From assembly GCA_910577355.1 (NCBI GenBank), contig CAJTMY010000036.1:1-27003 (forward strand): 27,003 nucleotides of DNA, written 5' to 3'. A program made the translations under genes and the position numbers. Positions 13,926 to 20,926 of the stretch are shown here, in pieces; position 1 is the first letter of the stretch; the number at the start of each line of letters is the position of its first letter. Under the pieces are notes generated by a model. That model searched no databases and was not told the DNA's origin. It saw only the letters and a program-made list of their open reading frames with translations. This stretch comes from an uncultured Muribaculaceae bacterium (GTDB lineage Bacteria > Bacteroidota > Bacteroidia > Bacteroidales > Muribaculaceae).

Positions 13926-15490
13926 CGATGGGAGCCTTATTTGTATTCACTTTCAAGGCCGGTATGGTGCTGCTCGCACTGCTCCTTATATACAAGCTGT
14001 TGCTCGCGGGAGACAAGCAGCCGGGATTCAACAGGTGGCTGCTGTTGTCGTTCTATGTCATTGCTCCGGCAGCGGTGGCAATGGCAGGCATGGAGTGGAG
14101 TGATACTGCGACAGACGGCGGCATTGTAGAAGCGGGGATGCTCAGACCGCTGCAGGCAACGGATACGGCGACGACAATGCCGGCTTCAAGTATGCTGTCG
14201 TGGGCGTCGATAGTTCTATGCGTATGGATAGCGGGAATGGCCACGGTGTGTGTTATGACCGCGGTGTGTCTGCTGCGCATAAGGCGCGAGATAAGGCGCG
14301 GCGATCGCATAAAATGCTGCCGGCACGACATTGTGGTGACCGACAACGGCGGCATAGCTCCTTTCAGCGTGCGCAACACCATAGTGATGAGCCGCAGGGA
14401 CTATGACGAAGCCGCAGACATCATCATAATGCACGAGTATCGCCATATACAGGGGCGGCACTGGATAGACCTGTGCATAGCGCGGGCAGCGATAATAGTG
14501 TGCTGGTACAACCCTGCCGTGTGGCTTATGGCCGACGAACTACGTACCGTGCACGAATATCAGGCCGACGAGGCTGTGCTCAAAGCCGGCACAGACGCGC
14601 GACGATATCAGATGCTATTAATAAAAAAGGCTGTCGGCAGGAGTTTTCCGGCTATTGCCAACAGCCTGAATCACAGTAATCTTAAAAAACGTATCACTAT
14701 GATGCTAAAAACCAAGGAAAGCAAGGGACGCCGGTGGCGTGCCCTGGCGCTCGCACCGGCCATAGCGGCGGTGCTGATGGCGGGGAACATCCCCGCAGTG
14801 GCCAACTCAATGGCAACGTTAGGCTCTGCCTCGCTGCCATCTGTATCGGCAGACAAAGTTACAAAAAAAGCGGATGATGTGAAAGAAAAATCGACATCCG
14901 CACAAACCGGACGCACCGTGACGACCACCACAAGCTACAACTATCGGTCGAACGGCGACAACAATACGCAGGTGCAGACGTCGTCGACGGTGACTGTGAA
15001 TGGCGAAACCATCAGTATAACGGAGAATCCGAAAATCTTTGTCAACGGCAAGGAAGTGAGCGCCGATGAACTTGACAAGACCGATTTTGCCAAGACCACG
15101 GAGATACGCATCGACCAGACCGGCGACAAGCCTACAATGAATTTCAAAATAGAAAGCGATGAAATCAGTGAAACCAAGACTGATATAAAAATGCCGTCAT
15201 TTCCTGGCGGAGACGACGAGATGTACAAATGGCTCGCCACAAACATAAAGTATCCTGATACGGAGGCTGCAAAGAAAATCACAGAAAAGGTACGTGTGGT
15301 AGTACAGTTCACAATCGCCGAAGACGGCAAGATAACGGATGTATCACTGACACGCAAGAGCGACCTGCCCGAATTTAACGAGGAGGCGCTGCGAGTGGTG
15401 CGCGCGATGCCGGTATGGAATCCGGGCAAGAAAGACGGCAAGCCTGTGGCTCTGCCCTATGCGCTGCCGATAACATTCAAGGCACAATAA
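13922..15490 (+). CDS. BlaR1-like M56 membrane metallopeptidase fused to a C-terminal TonB domain
   Basis: The 522-residue protein has N-terminal membrane helices (about 5-28, 39-57, 90-118) and a zinc peptidase site HEYRH (H171, E172, H175), with E212 in HEYQADE as likely third ligand. Another helix lies at about 273-290, followed by a periplasmic Ser/Thr/Lys-rich linker. The C-terminal TonB_C-type domain covers about 425-520 (FPGGDDEMYKWL; VVVQFTIAEDGKITDV; ALPITFKAQ). M56 proteins sense an envelope signal and cleave the partner BlaI repressor. Here the penicillin-binding sensor of BlaR1 is replaced by the TonB-type domain, an arrangement frequent in Bacteroidota. The signal it detects is unknown. 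Confidence 0.88.
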   Translation: MTMGALFVFTFKAGMVLLALLLIYKLLLAGDKQPGFNRWLLLSFYVIAPAAVAMAGMEWSDTATDGGIVEAGMLRPLQATDTATTMPASSMLSWASIVLCVWIAGMATVCVMTAVCLLRIRREIRRGDRIKCCRHDIVVTDNGGIAPFSVRNTIVMSRRDYDEAADIIIMHEYRHIQGRHWIDLCIARAAIIVCWYNPAVWLMADELRTVHEYQADEAVLKAGTDARRYQMLLIKKAVGRSFPAIANSLNHSNLKKRITMMLKTKESKGRRWRALALAPAIAAVLMAGNIPAVANSMATLGSASLPSVSADKVTKKADDVKEKSTSAQTGRTVTTTTSYNYRSNGDNNTQVQTSSTVTVNGETISITENPKIFVNGKEVSADELDKTDFAKTTEIRIDQTGDKPTMNFKIESDEISETKTDIKMPSFPGGDDEMYKWLATNIKYPDTEAAKKITEKVRVVVQFTIAEDGKITDVSLTRKSDLPEFNEEALRVVRAMPVWNPGKKDGKPVALPYALPITFKAQ

Positions 15491-15502
15491 TTCAAGCCAT
15501 CC

Positions 15503-15523
15503 GGACGCACGAGCCGTGCGTCC
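15503..15523. repeat. Short dispersed palindrome, single copy
   Basis: Perfect palindrome with arms GGACGCACG and CGTGCGTCC around AGC, followed by CTACACTGAAGACAT, a diverged form of the common tail. It begins 13 bases after the stop of the M56/TonB gene, between convergent genes. Confidence 0.8.
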
Positions 15524-15549
15524 CTACACTGAAGACATAGAAAAGGTAA

Positions 15550-15575
15550 GCCCCGTCGATGAGATTCGGCGGGGC
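15550..15575 (-). terminator. Hairpin between the convergent M56/TonB and aquaporin genes
   Basis: GCCCCG (15550-15555) pairs with CGGGGC (15570-15575). The inner CGA/TTCG extends the stem. On the minus strand it is followed by TTACCTTTTC, a weak T-tract, so it probably terminates the aquaporin transcript 24 bases after its stop codon. Confidence 0.55.
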
Positions 15576-15599
15576 CTGACATATGCTATGCAGTATGTA

Positions 15600-16295
15600 T
15601 TACATGGGATTTTGGCGCGAAGGCGCGAGGGCTTTCCATGCCACGGCTGCAAGTATGGCGCCGATGGCGGGGCCAACGAGCATGATCCAGAAGTCGCCCC
15701 ATGCGGTGGGATCGAACACGGCCGGGCCGAACGAGCGGGCCGGATTGACCGAGCAGTTGTCGACCGGAATGCCGACGATATTGACAAGACCGAGCGCGAG
15801 GCCAATAGCAATGCCGCCAAATTTGGTAAACGATGTACGGTCGTCGGTGGAGCCAAGCACTACGAGTACAAAGAAGAAGGTAAGCAGTCCCTCGGTGAGA
15901 AGAGCCATGAGCGGAGTTGCACCGGGCTGAAGGACGTTGGTGGCAAGGAAGCTACCCGAGGCCGGTGTGGTGCCGCCGTAGTTGAAGTCGAGCCCCATCT
16001 CGGTGAGGCAATACAGGAATCCGGCTCCGACAGTGGCACCGATGAGCTGCGAAATTATGTATCCGATACATTCGGATCCTTTCATTCGACCGGACAGGAA
16101 CATGGCGAACGAGACTGCGGGATTGACATGGCAGCCGGAGATACCGCCGAGGCAGTAGCAGAGGCCGAGAAGCACAAGGCCGAAACACAGGCCGATACCG
16201 AGCACACCGATGTGCGGGCCTGCAAGCACGGCGCTGCCGCAGGCGAGGATCACGAGGAACATTGTGCCGATTCCCTCGGCTAAGAATTTTCTCAT
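15600..16295 (-). CDS. Aquaporin (AqpZ/MIP family) with an unusual selectivity filter
   Basis: The 231-residue protein has six membrane helices and the two half-helix NPA motifs (HVNPAVS at 58-60; SVNPARS at 184-186). It aligns well with E. coli AqpZ. In AqpZ the narrow filter is F43, H174, T183 and R189. Here the matching residues are F38, N172, C181 and R187, so the water-channel His is Asn and the Thr is Cys. Water transport is likely, but the filter may admit other small solutes. The start MRKFLAEGIGTMF is the normal family N-terminus. A hairpin element begins 19 bp upstream. Confidence 0.93.
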   Translation of the reverse strand: MRKFLAEGIGTMFLVILACGSAVLAGPHIGVLGIGLCFGLVLLGLCYCLGGISGCHVNPAVSFAMFLSGRMKGSECIGYIISQLIGATVGAGFLYCLTEMGLDFNYGGTTPASGSFLATNVLQPGATPLMALLTEGLLTFFFVLVVLGSTDDRTSFTKFGGIAIGLALGLVNIVGIPVDNCSVNPARSFGPAVFDPTAWGDFWIMLVGPAIGAILAAVAWKALAPSRQNPM

Positions 16296-16314
16296 ATTAT
16301 AAATATTTAGGTTA

Positions 16315-16482
16315 ATAAGTAGTCATTGAAAATCAATTTATATCATCTTCTTGCCCTATGCCGCAATCTCCGTCCTTCCTCTTCAGTCACGTAGCCACAG
16401 CTACGCTCTCTCATCGTCATACCGGATCTTATCGGCCTATGGTGGCGAATATAATATAAACTAATTTACAAAGCCTACTTAT
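16315..16482. mobile_element. Miniature inverted-repeat (MITE-like) hairpin element
   Basis: The ends are imperfect inverted repeats of about 36 bp: the left end begins ATAAGTAGTCATTG and the reversed right end ATAAGTAGGCTTTG, and both continue to TTTATAT-AT-TTC. The whole 168-bp stretch folds into one long hairpin with a perfect apex CGTAGC-CACA-GCTACG (16390-16405). No coding capacity is present. The sequence beside the apex (GACTGAAGA, GGAAGG on the minus strand) resembles that beside the apex of the element at 19988-20245. No clear target-site duplication was found. Confidence 0.5.
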
Positions 16483-16496
16483 CTGAAAAGATATGT

Positions 16497-16538
16497 ATAA
16501 AAAACAAGCGGCAGCCCGCATGTGTTCGGGCTGCCGCT
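16497..16538 (-). terminator. Intrinsic terminator of the wza-wzc operon
   Basis: AGCGGCAGCCCG (16507-16518) and CGGGCTGCCGCT (16527-16538) form a perfect 12-bp stem with an eight-base loop. On the minus strand TTGTTTTTTAT follows. It lies 23 bases after the stop codon of the tyrosine kinase gene. Confidence 0.9.
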
Positions 16539-16561
16539 CATATCTTACAGCAATAAATGCA

Positions 16562-18967
16562 TTATTTTTTCTTATCGGGGCGCGTGGCCACGTCCGACGA
16601 ATATCCGTATCCGTAAGTAGACTTGCTGCCTTTGTGATAGTATCCGTATCGGCGGTATGTGTACGAACCGGCGAGCATGTTGACGCCATTGAGCACTATA
16701 TACGGATCGGGCAGACGGTTGTCGCGCACGGCCAAGTGGAGCACTTTGAGACAACTCTTGGTAGAGTAACCGGCACGCGCCACATAGAGCTGTATATCGG
16801 AATAAGGTATGATGATATAGGAGTCGGAAATCACACCAATGGGTGCCGAGTCGATGATCACGTAGTCGAAGTCGGCACGCAACTGCTCCATAAGGCGTTT
16901 CATGTTATCGCTGAGCAGCAGCTCGTTGGGATTGGGCGGCACGGGGCCTGCGGGAAGCACATACAGATTCTCGCATTCCTTGCTTTGGTGGAGCAGTGCC
17001 TTGACGTCGTCGGTATGACCGGAAAGGAATGTCGTGACACCCTGCTGATTTGTGAATCCGAACTGATGGGCGAGCATAGGCCGGCGGATATCCATGCCGA
17101 CAACCACCACTTTTTTGCCGGTCAGGGCGTATGTCATGGCAAGGTTTGTGGCGATGAAAGTCTTGCCTTCGCCCGAGATGGACGATGTTAGGAGTATGAC
17201 TTTCTTCCTGGCTCCGTTTTTGGTGAATGTGATGTTGTTGCGGAGCAGACGGAATAGCTCAGCTATGGCGGTGGTGACATTGCGTCCTACAACTATGGGA
17301 GAGCCGTCCTTGGAATTGTTGACTGATATCTCGCCGAGAATGGGCACATTGGTGAGTCGCTGCAGTTCGTCCTGATCCTTGAATACGGGGAAGAAAAGGC
17401 GCTTGAGGAATATGATGCCGGCGGGGATGCCGAGTCCGAGGAGGAATGCGATGAAGTAGATTATAATCTTGCGGGGACTTACGGGCCCTTCGCCGCCGTC
17501 GGGGTTGTCGATAAGGCGTGCGGTGGGTGTGGCGAGAGTCTTCTGCAGAGCTATCTCCTCTCGTTTCTGCAAGAGGAAAGTATAGATGTTGACCTTGACC
17601 TGCTGCTCGCGGAAGATTTCCTGAAGCCCCTTGTCGATAGGAGGCAGGGAGGCGAGCTCGCCCTCGCTGCGACGCTCGATAGACTGTATGTTGGCGCGGC
17701 GTGCGTTGAGGCCGTTCTTGACAGTGGCTATGTTCTGGAGGATGCGGCTCTTATCGCGTGTAAGTTCATCCTGAAGTGTACGCACGACGGGGTTGTCGGG
17801 GGTGGATGTCTGTGTGAGACGGTTGTATTGCGAGATCTTCTTGTTGTATGCCTCGATGATCTGATTGAGTGTCTGGTCGGTGGTAACAGAAGGCAGGGGC
17901 TGATATATTGAAGCCTGTGCCACAAGAGACTCGATGGATGCAATGATGTGCAACTGTGCATCGACGTCGGCGAGCTGACCTTCGGTGGCCGTGGTTGTCT
18001 GCAACGAAGTCTGCACCTGTGCGCCGAGATCGGAAATATTGTGAGCCTGACGATATTCGGAGAGACGCTGCTCAACGTCGCGGAGCTCATCGTTGACGTT
18101 GACAAGGCGGGCGAGGATGAAGGCCTCGGTCTGAAGTGCCGACTGGTTCTTGTCCTCTATAATCTGACGGTTGTAGAAGTCGACGAGTGTGTTGAGCACA
18201 TCGACACCTTCCTGCACCACGGGCGTGCGGTAGCTGATGCGGACGATTGTGGGAGCCTTGTCGGCAAAAGCGATGTCGAGTCCTTTGGAAAGAGCCTCGG
18301 CGACCGCACGCGGATTGCGGATATATATCTTCTCTGTTCCTTCCAGCTCGGGCACGTGGCTCACACGGCTCACGGTGACGGTGCCCTGTGCTGTCTCCAC
18401 GTCGAAAGGCAGGGTCACATCCTTGAATTCCTTCTCATCTTTAGCCTCCTCGATCATCGTCTCAGCGGTGATATCAAAGTGAGTGCTGTCGCTTCCCAAG
18501 CCGACTGTGAGTATTATGGGCTTCTTGAGATGGCTCAGCGATACGGAATCGAGCTTAACGTCGATGGCATTGTTCTCGTAAAGAGGAATATTGCGCAGGC
18601 CGCCCACCCTCCAGTAGGAGTAATACATCTCAAGCGAATCAACGATCTTGATAACATTGTTGCGCGACTTGAGAATCTCGAGTTCTGTCTCGTCGATATA
18701 GCTTTTCATCGAGAGCAGAGGATTCTGCACGTCGAGAGAGAAGGGGTTGTTTTCGTTTTGATTCTGGTTGTTAAGGTAAATCGAAGCTTTTACCTCGTAT
18801 GTGGGGACTATGGATGCAATGATGAAGTATGCACCGATAAGACATGCCACCACGCTTATGGCAAACCATTTCCAGTTAGCCAGATAATCGAGCATAAGCC
18901 CCGTGGTGTCGACCATCTCGTCGACGGCGGTCTTGTTGTCGTTGTTATTTGATAAATTGTCGGCCAT
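16562..18967 (-). CDS. Wzc-like polysaccharide co-polymerase and tyrosine kinase
   Basis: The 801-residue inner-membrane protein has a Wzz domain between two membrane segments (about 33-52 and 505-525), with a long periplasmic coiled-coil region between them. A cytosolic BY-kinase domain follows, with Walker A SSISGEGKT (595-603), Walker A' GMDIRRP (624-630) and Walker B IIDSAP (704-709). The C-terminus has a Tyr cluster (YTYRRYGYY at 769-777, YGYGY at 785-789) for autophosphorylation. Such proteins control chain length and export of capsule or exopolysaccharide together with Wza. It begins 22 bases after wza. No glycosyltransferase or Wzx/Wzy gene is in the window, so this is either the edge of a locus or an orphan pair. 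Confidence 0.94.
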   Translation of the reverse strand: MADNLSNNNDNKTAVDEMVDTTGLMLDYLANWKWFAISVVACLIGAYFIIASIVPTYEVKASIYLNNQNQNENNPFSLDVQNPLLSMKSYIDETELEILKSRNNVIKIVDSLEMYYSYWRVGGLRNIPLYENNAIDVKLDSVSLSHLKKPIILTVGLGSDSTHFDITAETMIEEAKDEKEFKDVTLPFDVETAQGTVTVSRVSHVPELEGTEKIYIRNPRAVAEALSKGLDIAFADKAPTIVRISYRTPVVQEGVDVLNTLVDFYNRQIIEDKNQSALQTEAFILARLVNVNDELRDVEQRLSEYRQAHNISDLGAQVQTSLQTTTATEGQLADVDAQLHIIASIESLVAQASIYQPLPSVTTDQTLNQIIEAYNKKISQYNRLTQTSTPDNPVVRTLQDELTRDKSRILQNIATVKNGLNARRANIQSIERRSEGELASLPPIDKGLQEIFREQQVKVNIYTFLLQKREEIALQKTLATPTARLIDNPDGGEGPVSPRKIIIYFIAFLLGLGIPAGIIFLKRLFFPVFKDQDELQRLTNVPILGEISVNNSKDGSPIVVGRNVTTAIAELFRLLRNNITFTKNGARKKVILLTSSISGEGKTFIATNLAMTYALTGKKVVVVGMDIRRPMLAHQFGFTNQQGVTTFLSGHTDDVKALLHQSKECENLYVLPAGPVPPNPNELLLSDNMKRLMEQLRADFDYVIIDSAPIGVISDSYIIIPYSDIQLYVARAGYSTKSCLKVLHLAVRDNRLPDPYIVLNGVNMLAGSYTYRRYGYYHKGSKSTYGYGYSSDVATRPDKKK

Positions 18968-18989
18968 GGACAGTTTAATGAAAATGGGG

Positions 18990-19832
18990 TTAATCTTTAG
19001 TCAGGTTGATGATACCGATAACCAGTGATGCGAGAGATGACAAGCCACCGATATATGTGAGTGTGGCCTGCACGGCCGGACTAAGCTGCCAGGCGTTGCC
19101 GGCGAGGGATTTATTGGGTGCGACATATATCACATCGTTCTGCTGCAATGCGAAATACGGGGAGAGGAGGAAATTTTTGTCGTGTATGTTGAGTTTGTGT
19201 ACCTCACGTGTGCCGTCGGCATTGGTACGGTACAGCAGAATGTTCTCGCGGTCGCCCTTGATGTCGAGATCGCCGGCCATTGCCACGGCCTCGAAGAAAT
19301 TCATGCGTTCGTTATGGGACTGGTATACACCGGGGTTTTTTACGGCACCTGTAACGACTACACGGAAGTTCATGAGACGTACCTCGACCTTGGGGCGCTC
19401 CTTTATGAATCTGGGATATATCGCGTCGGTGATCTCGTCGGCGAGCTGCAGCTTTGTGAGACCGGCGGCCCGAAGTTTGCCGAGCAAGGGGAAGTCGATT
19501 GTGCCGTCTTGATTTATGAGATAATAATCAGTGGAAACATCCAGATTATTATTGTATGAGGTTGACGCTGTTGTAACACGGGCTATACTGCCGTTCTCGG
19601 TAACGTACATTCCTTTGTTGAAGGGAACGACCGACTGCATGTCGGTGGCTGTGACTTCAATGTTGAGGAGATCGCCGGCGGTGAGGATGGGATCGCTTAC
19701 AGTGGACACTCCGGAAAGGACCTCTTGCGGTATCACCTGTGCATCAACAATGTAAGGCACTTTTTTTGACGCAGTACAACCAGCCAGACCAAGCAGCATG
19801 GCAAATAACAGACATTTGTATATGAACTTCAT
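18990..19832 (-). CDS. Polysaccharide export outer-membrane lipoprotein (Wza-like)
   Basis: The 280-residue protein has a lipoprotein signal peptide ending LLGLAGC (C19). A polysaccharide export (Poly_export) domain covers about 40-160 (ILTAGDLLNIEV; INQDGTIDFPLLGKLRAAG). An SLBB beta-grasp domain follows (VVVTGAVKNPGVYQ) up to about 245. The C-terminus has a hydrophobic segment (about 258-276) that may be the outer-membrane helix. It forms the exit channel for polysaccharide with the downstream Wzc partner. The same frame stays open far upstream, through the MITE-like element, but the codons above 19832 are not protein-like and the lipobox fixes the start. Confidence 0.93.
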   Translation of the reverse strand: MKFIYKCLLFAMLLGLAGCTASKKVPYIVDAQVIPQEVLSGVSTVSDPILTAGDLLNIEVTATDMQSVVPFNKGMYVTENGSIARVTTASTSYNNNLDVSTDYYLINQDGTIDFPLLGKLRAAGLTKLQLADEITDAIYPRFIKERPKVEVRLMNFRVVVTGAVKNPGVYQSHNERMNFFEAVAMAGDLDIKGDRENILLYRTNADGTREVHKLNIHDKNFLLSPYFALQQNDVIYVAPNKSLAGNAWQLSPAVQATLTYIGGLSSLASLVIGIINLTKD

Positions 19833-19880
19833 TCTTCTCTTAAACTTATAACGTAATGACAATAGGTGTGAAATCCGCCG

Positions 19881-19912
19881 CGAAGTTATTAAAAAAAGTG
19901 TACATATGCAAA
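19881..19912 (-). promoter_or_regulatory. Probable promoter of the wza-wzc operon
   Basis: On the minus strand TTTG (19909-19912), 20 bases and TAACTTCG (19881-19888) lie 48 bases before the wza ATG. The -7 box has one mismatch to TAnnTTTG. Confidence 0.5.
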
Positions 19913-19920
19913 CATTTCGG

Positions 19921-19962
19921 ACAAACAAATGCGGGCCACGGCAATATAAGCGCTGCGGCCCG
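19921..19962 (-). terminator. Terminator-like hairpin, now separated from the DJ-1 gene
   Basis: On the minus strand CGGGCC (19957-19962) pairs with GGCCCG (19932-19937), with partial pairing inside. It is followed by CATTTGTTTGT. It would lie about 25 bases after the DJ-1 stop codon were it not for the inserted 258-bp element. Confidence 0.5.
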
Positions 19963-19987
19963 ACATCACAAAGCCAATGTGGATTTA

Positions 19988-20245
19988 GAGGGTGTTTAAT
20001 AATAAATGTTAAGATCAGGGTCGCATATGTTGAGTCGATTTTTGACTTGTGGCGAAGGAGTGTACTTGATGTACACGACTGAGGAACAAGGTAAAAAGCG
20101 GCCAAGATATGCGATACGGATGTAATTTTGACATCAAGCACCCCATCGCCGAAAATACAAATCAGTTGACAGAATATATTAAAATATGAAATACAATACC
20201 CTTGAACGGCCGTCCTGAGCTTAACATGTATTATTAAACACCCTC
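19988..20245. mobile_element. MITE with near-perfect 32-bp terminal inverted repeats and a TTA target duplication
   Basis: Both ends begin GAGGGTGTTTAATAATA and match over 32 bp with two mismatches (19988-20019 and the complement of 20214-20245). The flanking TTA (19985-19987 and 20246-20248) is a three-base target-site duplication. The 258-bp body has no transposase frame. It contains a hairpin with apex arms GTGTAC and GTACAC (about 20060-20075), supported by paired outer arms CGCATAT and ATATGCG. It must have been moved by a transposase elsewhere in the genome. A three-base duplication is seen with some IS5-type elements, but the family is not determined. Confidence 0.85.
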
Positions 20246-20800
20246 TTATACCAGCATGCCGTCGGCTACTTCGCCGGCTTTTGCATCTCCCACGGTGGCG
20301 GCGGCTATGGCCAAAGCAAATGGTATGGCCGATGAAGGGCCGTTGCCTGTGATTATGTTGCCGTCGCGCTCCACGCGGTGTCCTGTGGCCGTAGCGCCGG
20401 CCTTCTCGAGCATGGGCTCGAAGCCGGGGTAGCAGGTAGCCGTCTTGCCGTCGAGGATGCCAAGCTGCGAGAGCACCACGGCGGGAGCGGCGCAGATGGC
20501 GGCGACACGTCCGCCGGCGGCAACGTGATTTTTGAGCAGATCGGCCAAAGGCTCGCACCGCACAAGGTTTTCGGCGCCGGGCATACCGCCCGGGCATATC
20601 AGCCATCCGGCATCGGTGTAATCGACGCCGTCGAACACGACATCGGCCGCGACAGTTATTCCGTTGGCGCCGGTAACCATGCGATCCTTGTATATCGATA
20701 CAAGTGTGACTTCCATTCCTGCGCGGCGCAGGACATCGGCTGTGGCCAGCGCCTCGATCTCCTCGAAGCCGGTGGCAAGAAAGATGTATGAGCGTTTCAT
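20246..20800 (-). CDS. DJ-1/PfpI-family protein (YajL/ThiJ-like)
   Basis: The 184-residue protein has a flavodoxin-like fold pattern with the conserved Glu near the N-terminus (GFEEIEA, E13/E14), the PGG motif (LICPGGMPGAENL) and the nucleophile Cys C103 in AAICAAP. Members of the DJ-1/YajL branch are linked to oxidative stress and carbonyl or glyoxal detoxification; the exact activity is debated. Length is normal. The start at 20800 gives the standard MKRSYIFLATGFEE; the frame extends upstream but reads poorly. Its TAA stop codon coincides with the right-hand target duplication of the MITE. Confidence 0.92.
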   Translation of the reverse strand: MKRSYIFLATGFEEIEALATADVLRRAGMEVTLVSIYKDRMVTGANGITVAADVVFDGVDYTDAGWLICPGGMPGAENLVRCEPLADLLKNHVAAGGRVAAICAAPAVVLSQLGILDGKTATCYPGFEPMLEKAGATATGHRVERDGNIITGNGPSSAIPFALAIAAATVGDAKAGEVADGMLV

Positions 20801-20838
20801 GCTATTATATCTGTTTTTATCTATATTGATGTATTGCA

Positions 20839-20846
20839 CAAAGATA
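20839..20846 (-). promoter_or_regulatory. -7 promoter box of the DJ-1 gene
   Basis: TATCTTTG on the minus strand fits TAnnTTTG and lies 38 bases before the ATG at 20800. No TTTG -33 element is at the usual distance. Confidence 0.45.
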
Positions 20847-20887
20847 AACAAAATATCGGACGTGTATATCATGAGGGGAGATGTTTT

Positions 20888-20921
20888 TTTGGGGAGGTTT
20901 TAATATTTTTTGTTATCTTTG
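20888..20921 (+). promoter_or_regulatory. Promoter of the apbE-like gene
   Basis: TTTG (20888-20891), 22 bases and TATCTTTG (20914-20921) resemble the Bacteroidetes consensus with a slightly long spacer. The -7 box ends five bases before the ATG at 20927. Confidence 0.5.
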
Positions 20922-20926
20922 CCGCC

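Noticed and set aside
17948..18952. 334-codon plus-strand frame opposite the Wzc-like gene
   Set aside because: It is the antisense shadow of a well-supported BY-kinase gene, with no promoter or domain.
19833..20606. Upstream extension of the wza frame
   Set aside because: It runs through the MITE and antisense to the DJ-1 gene. The lipoprotein signal peptide begins at 19832.
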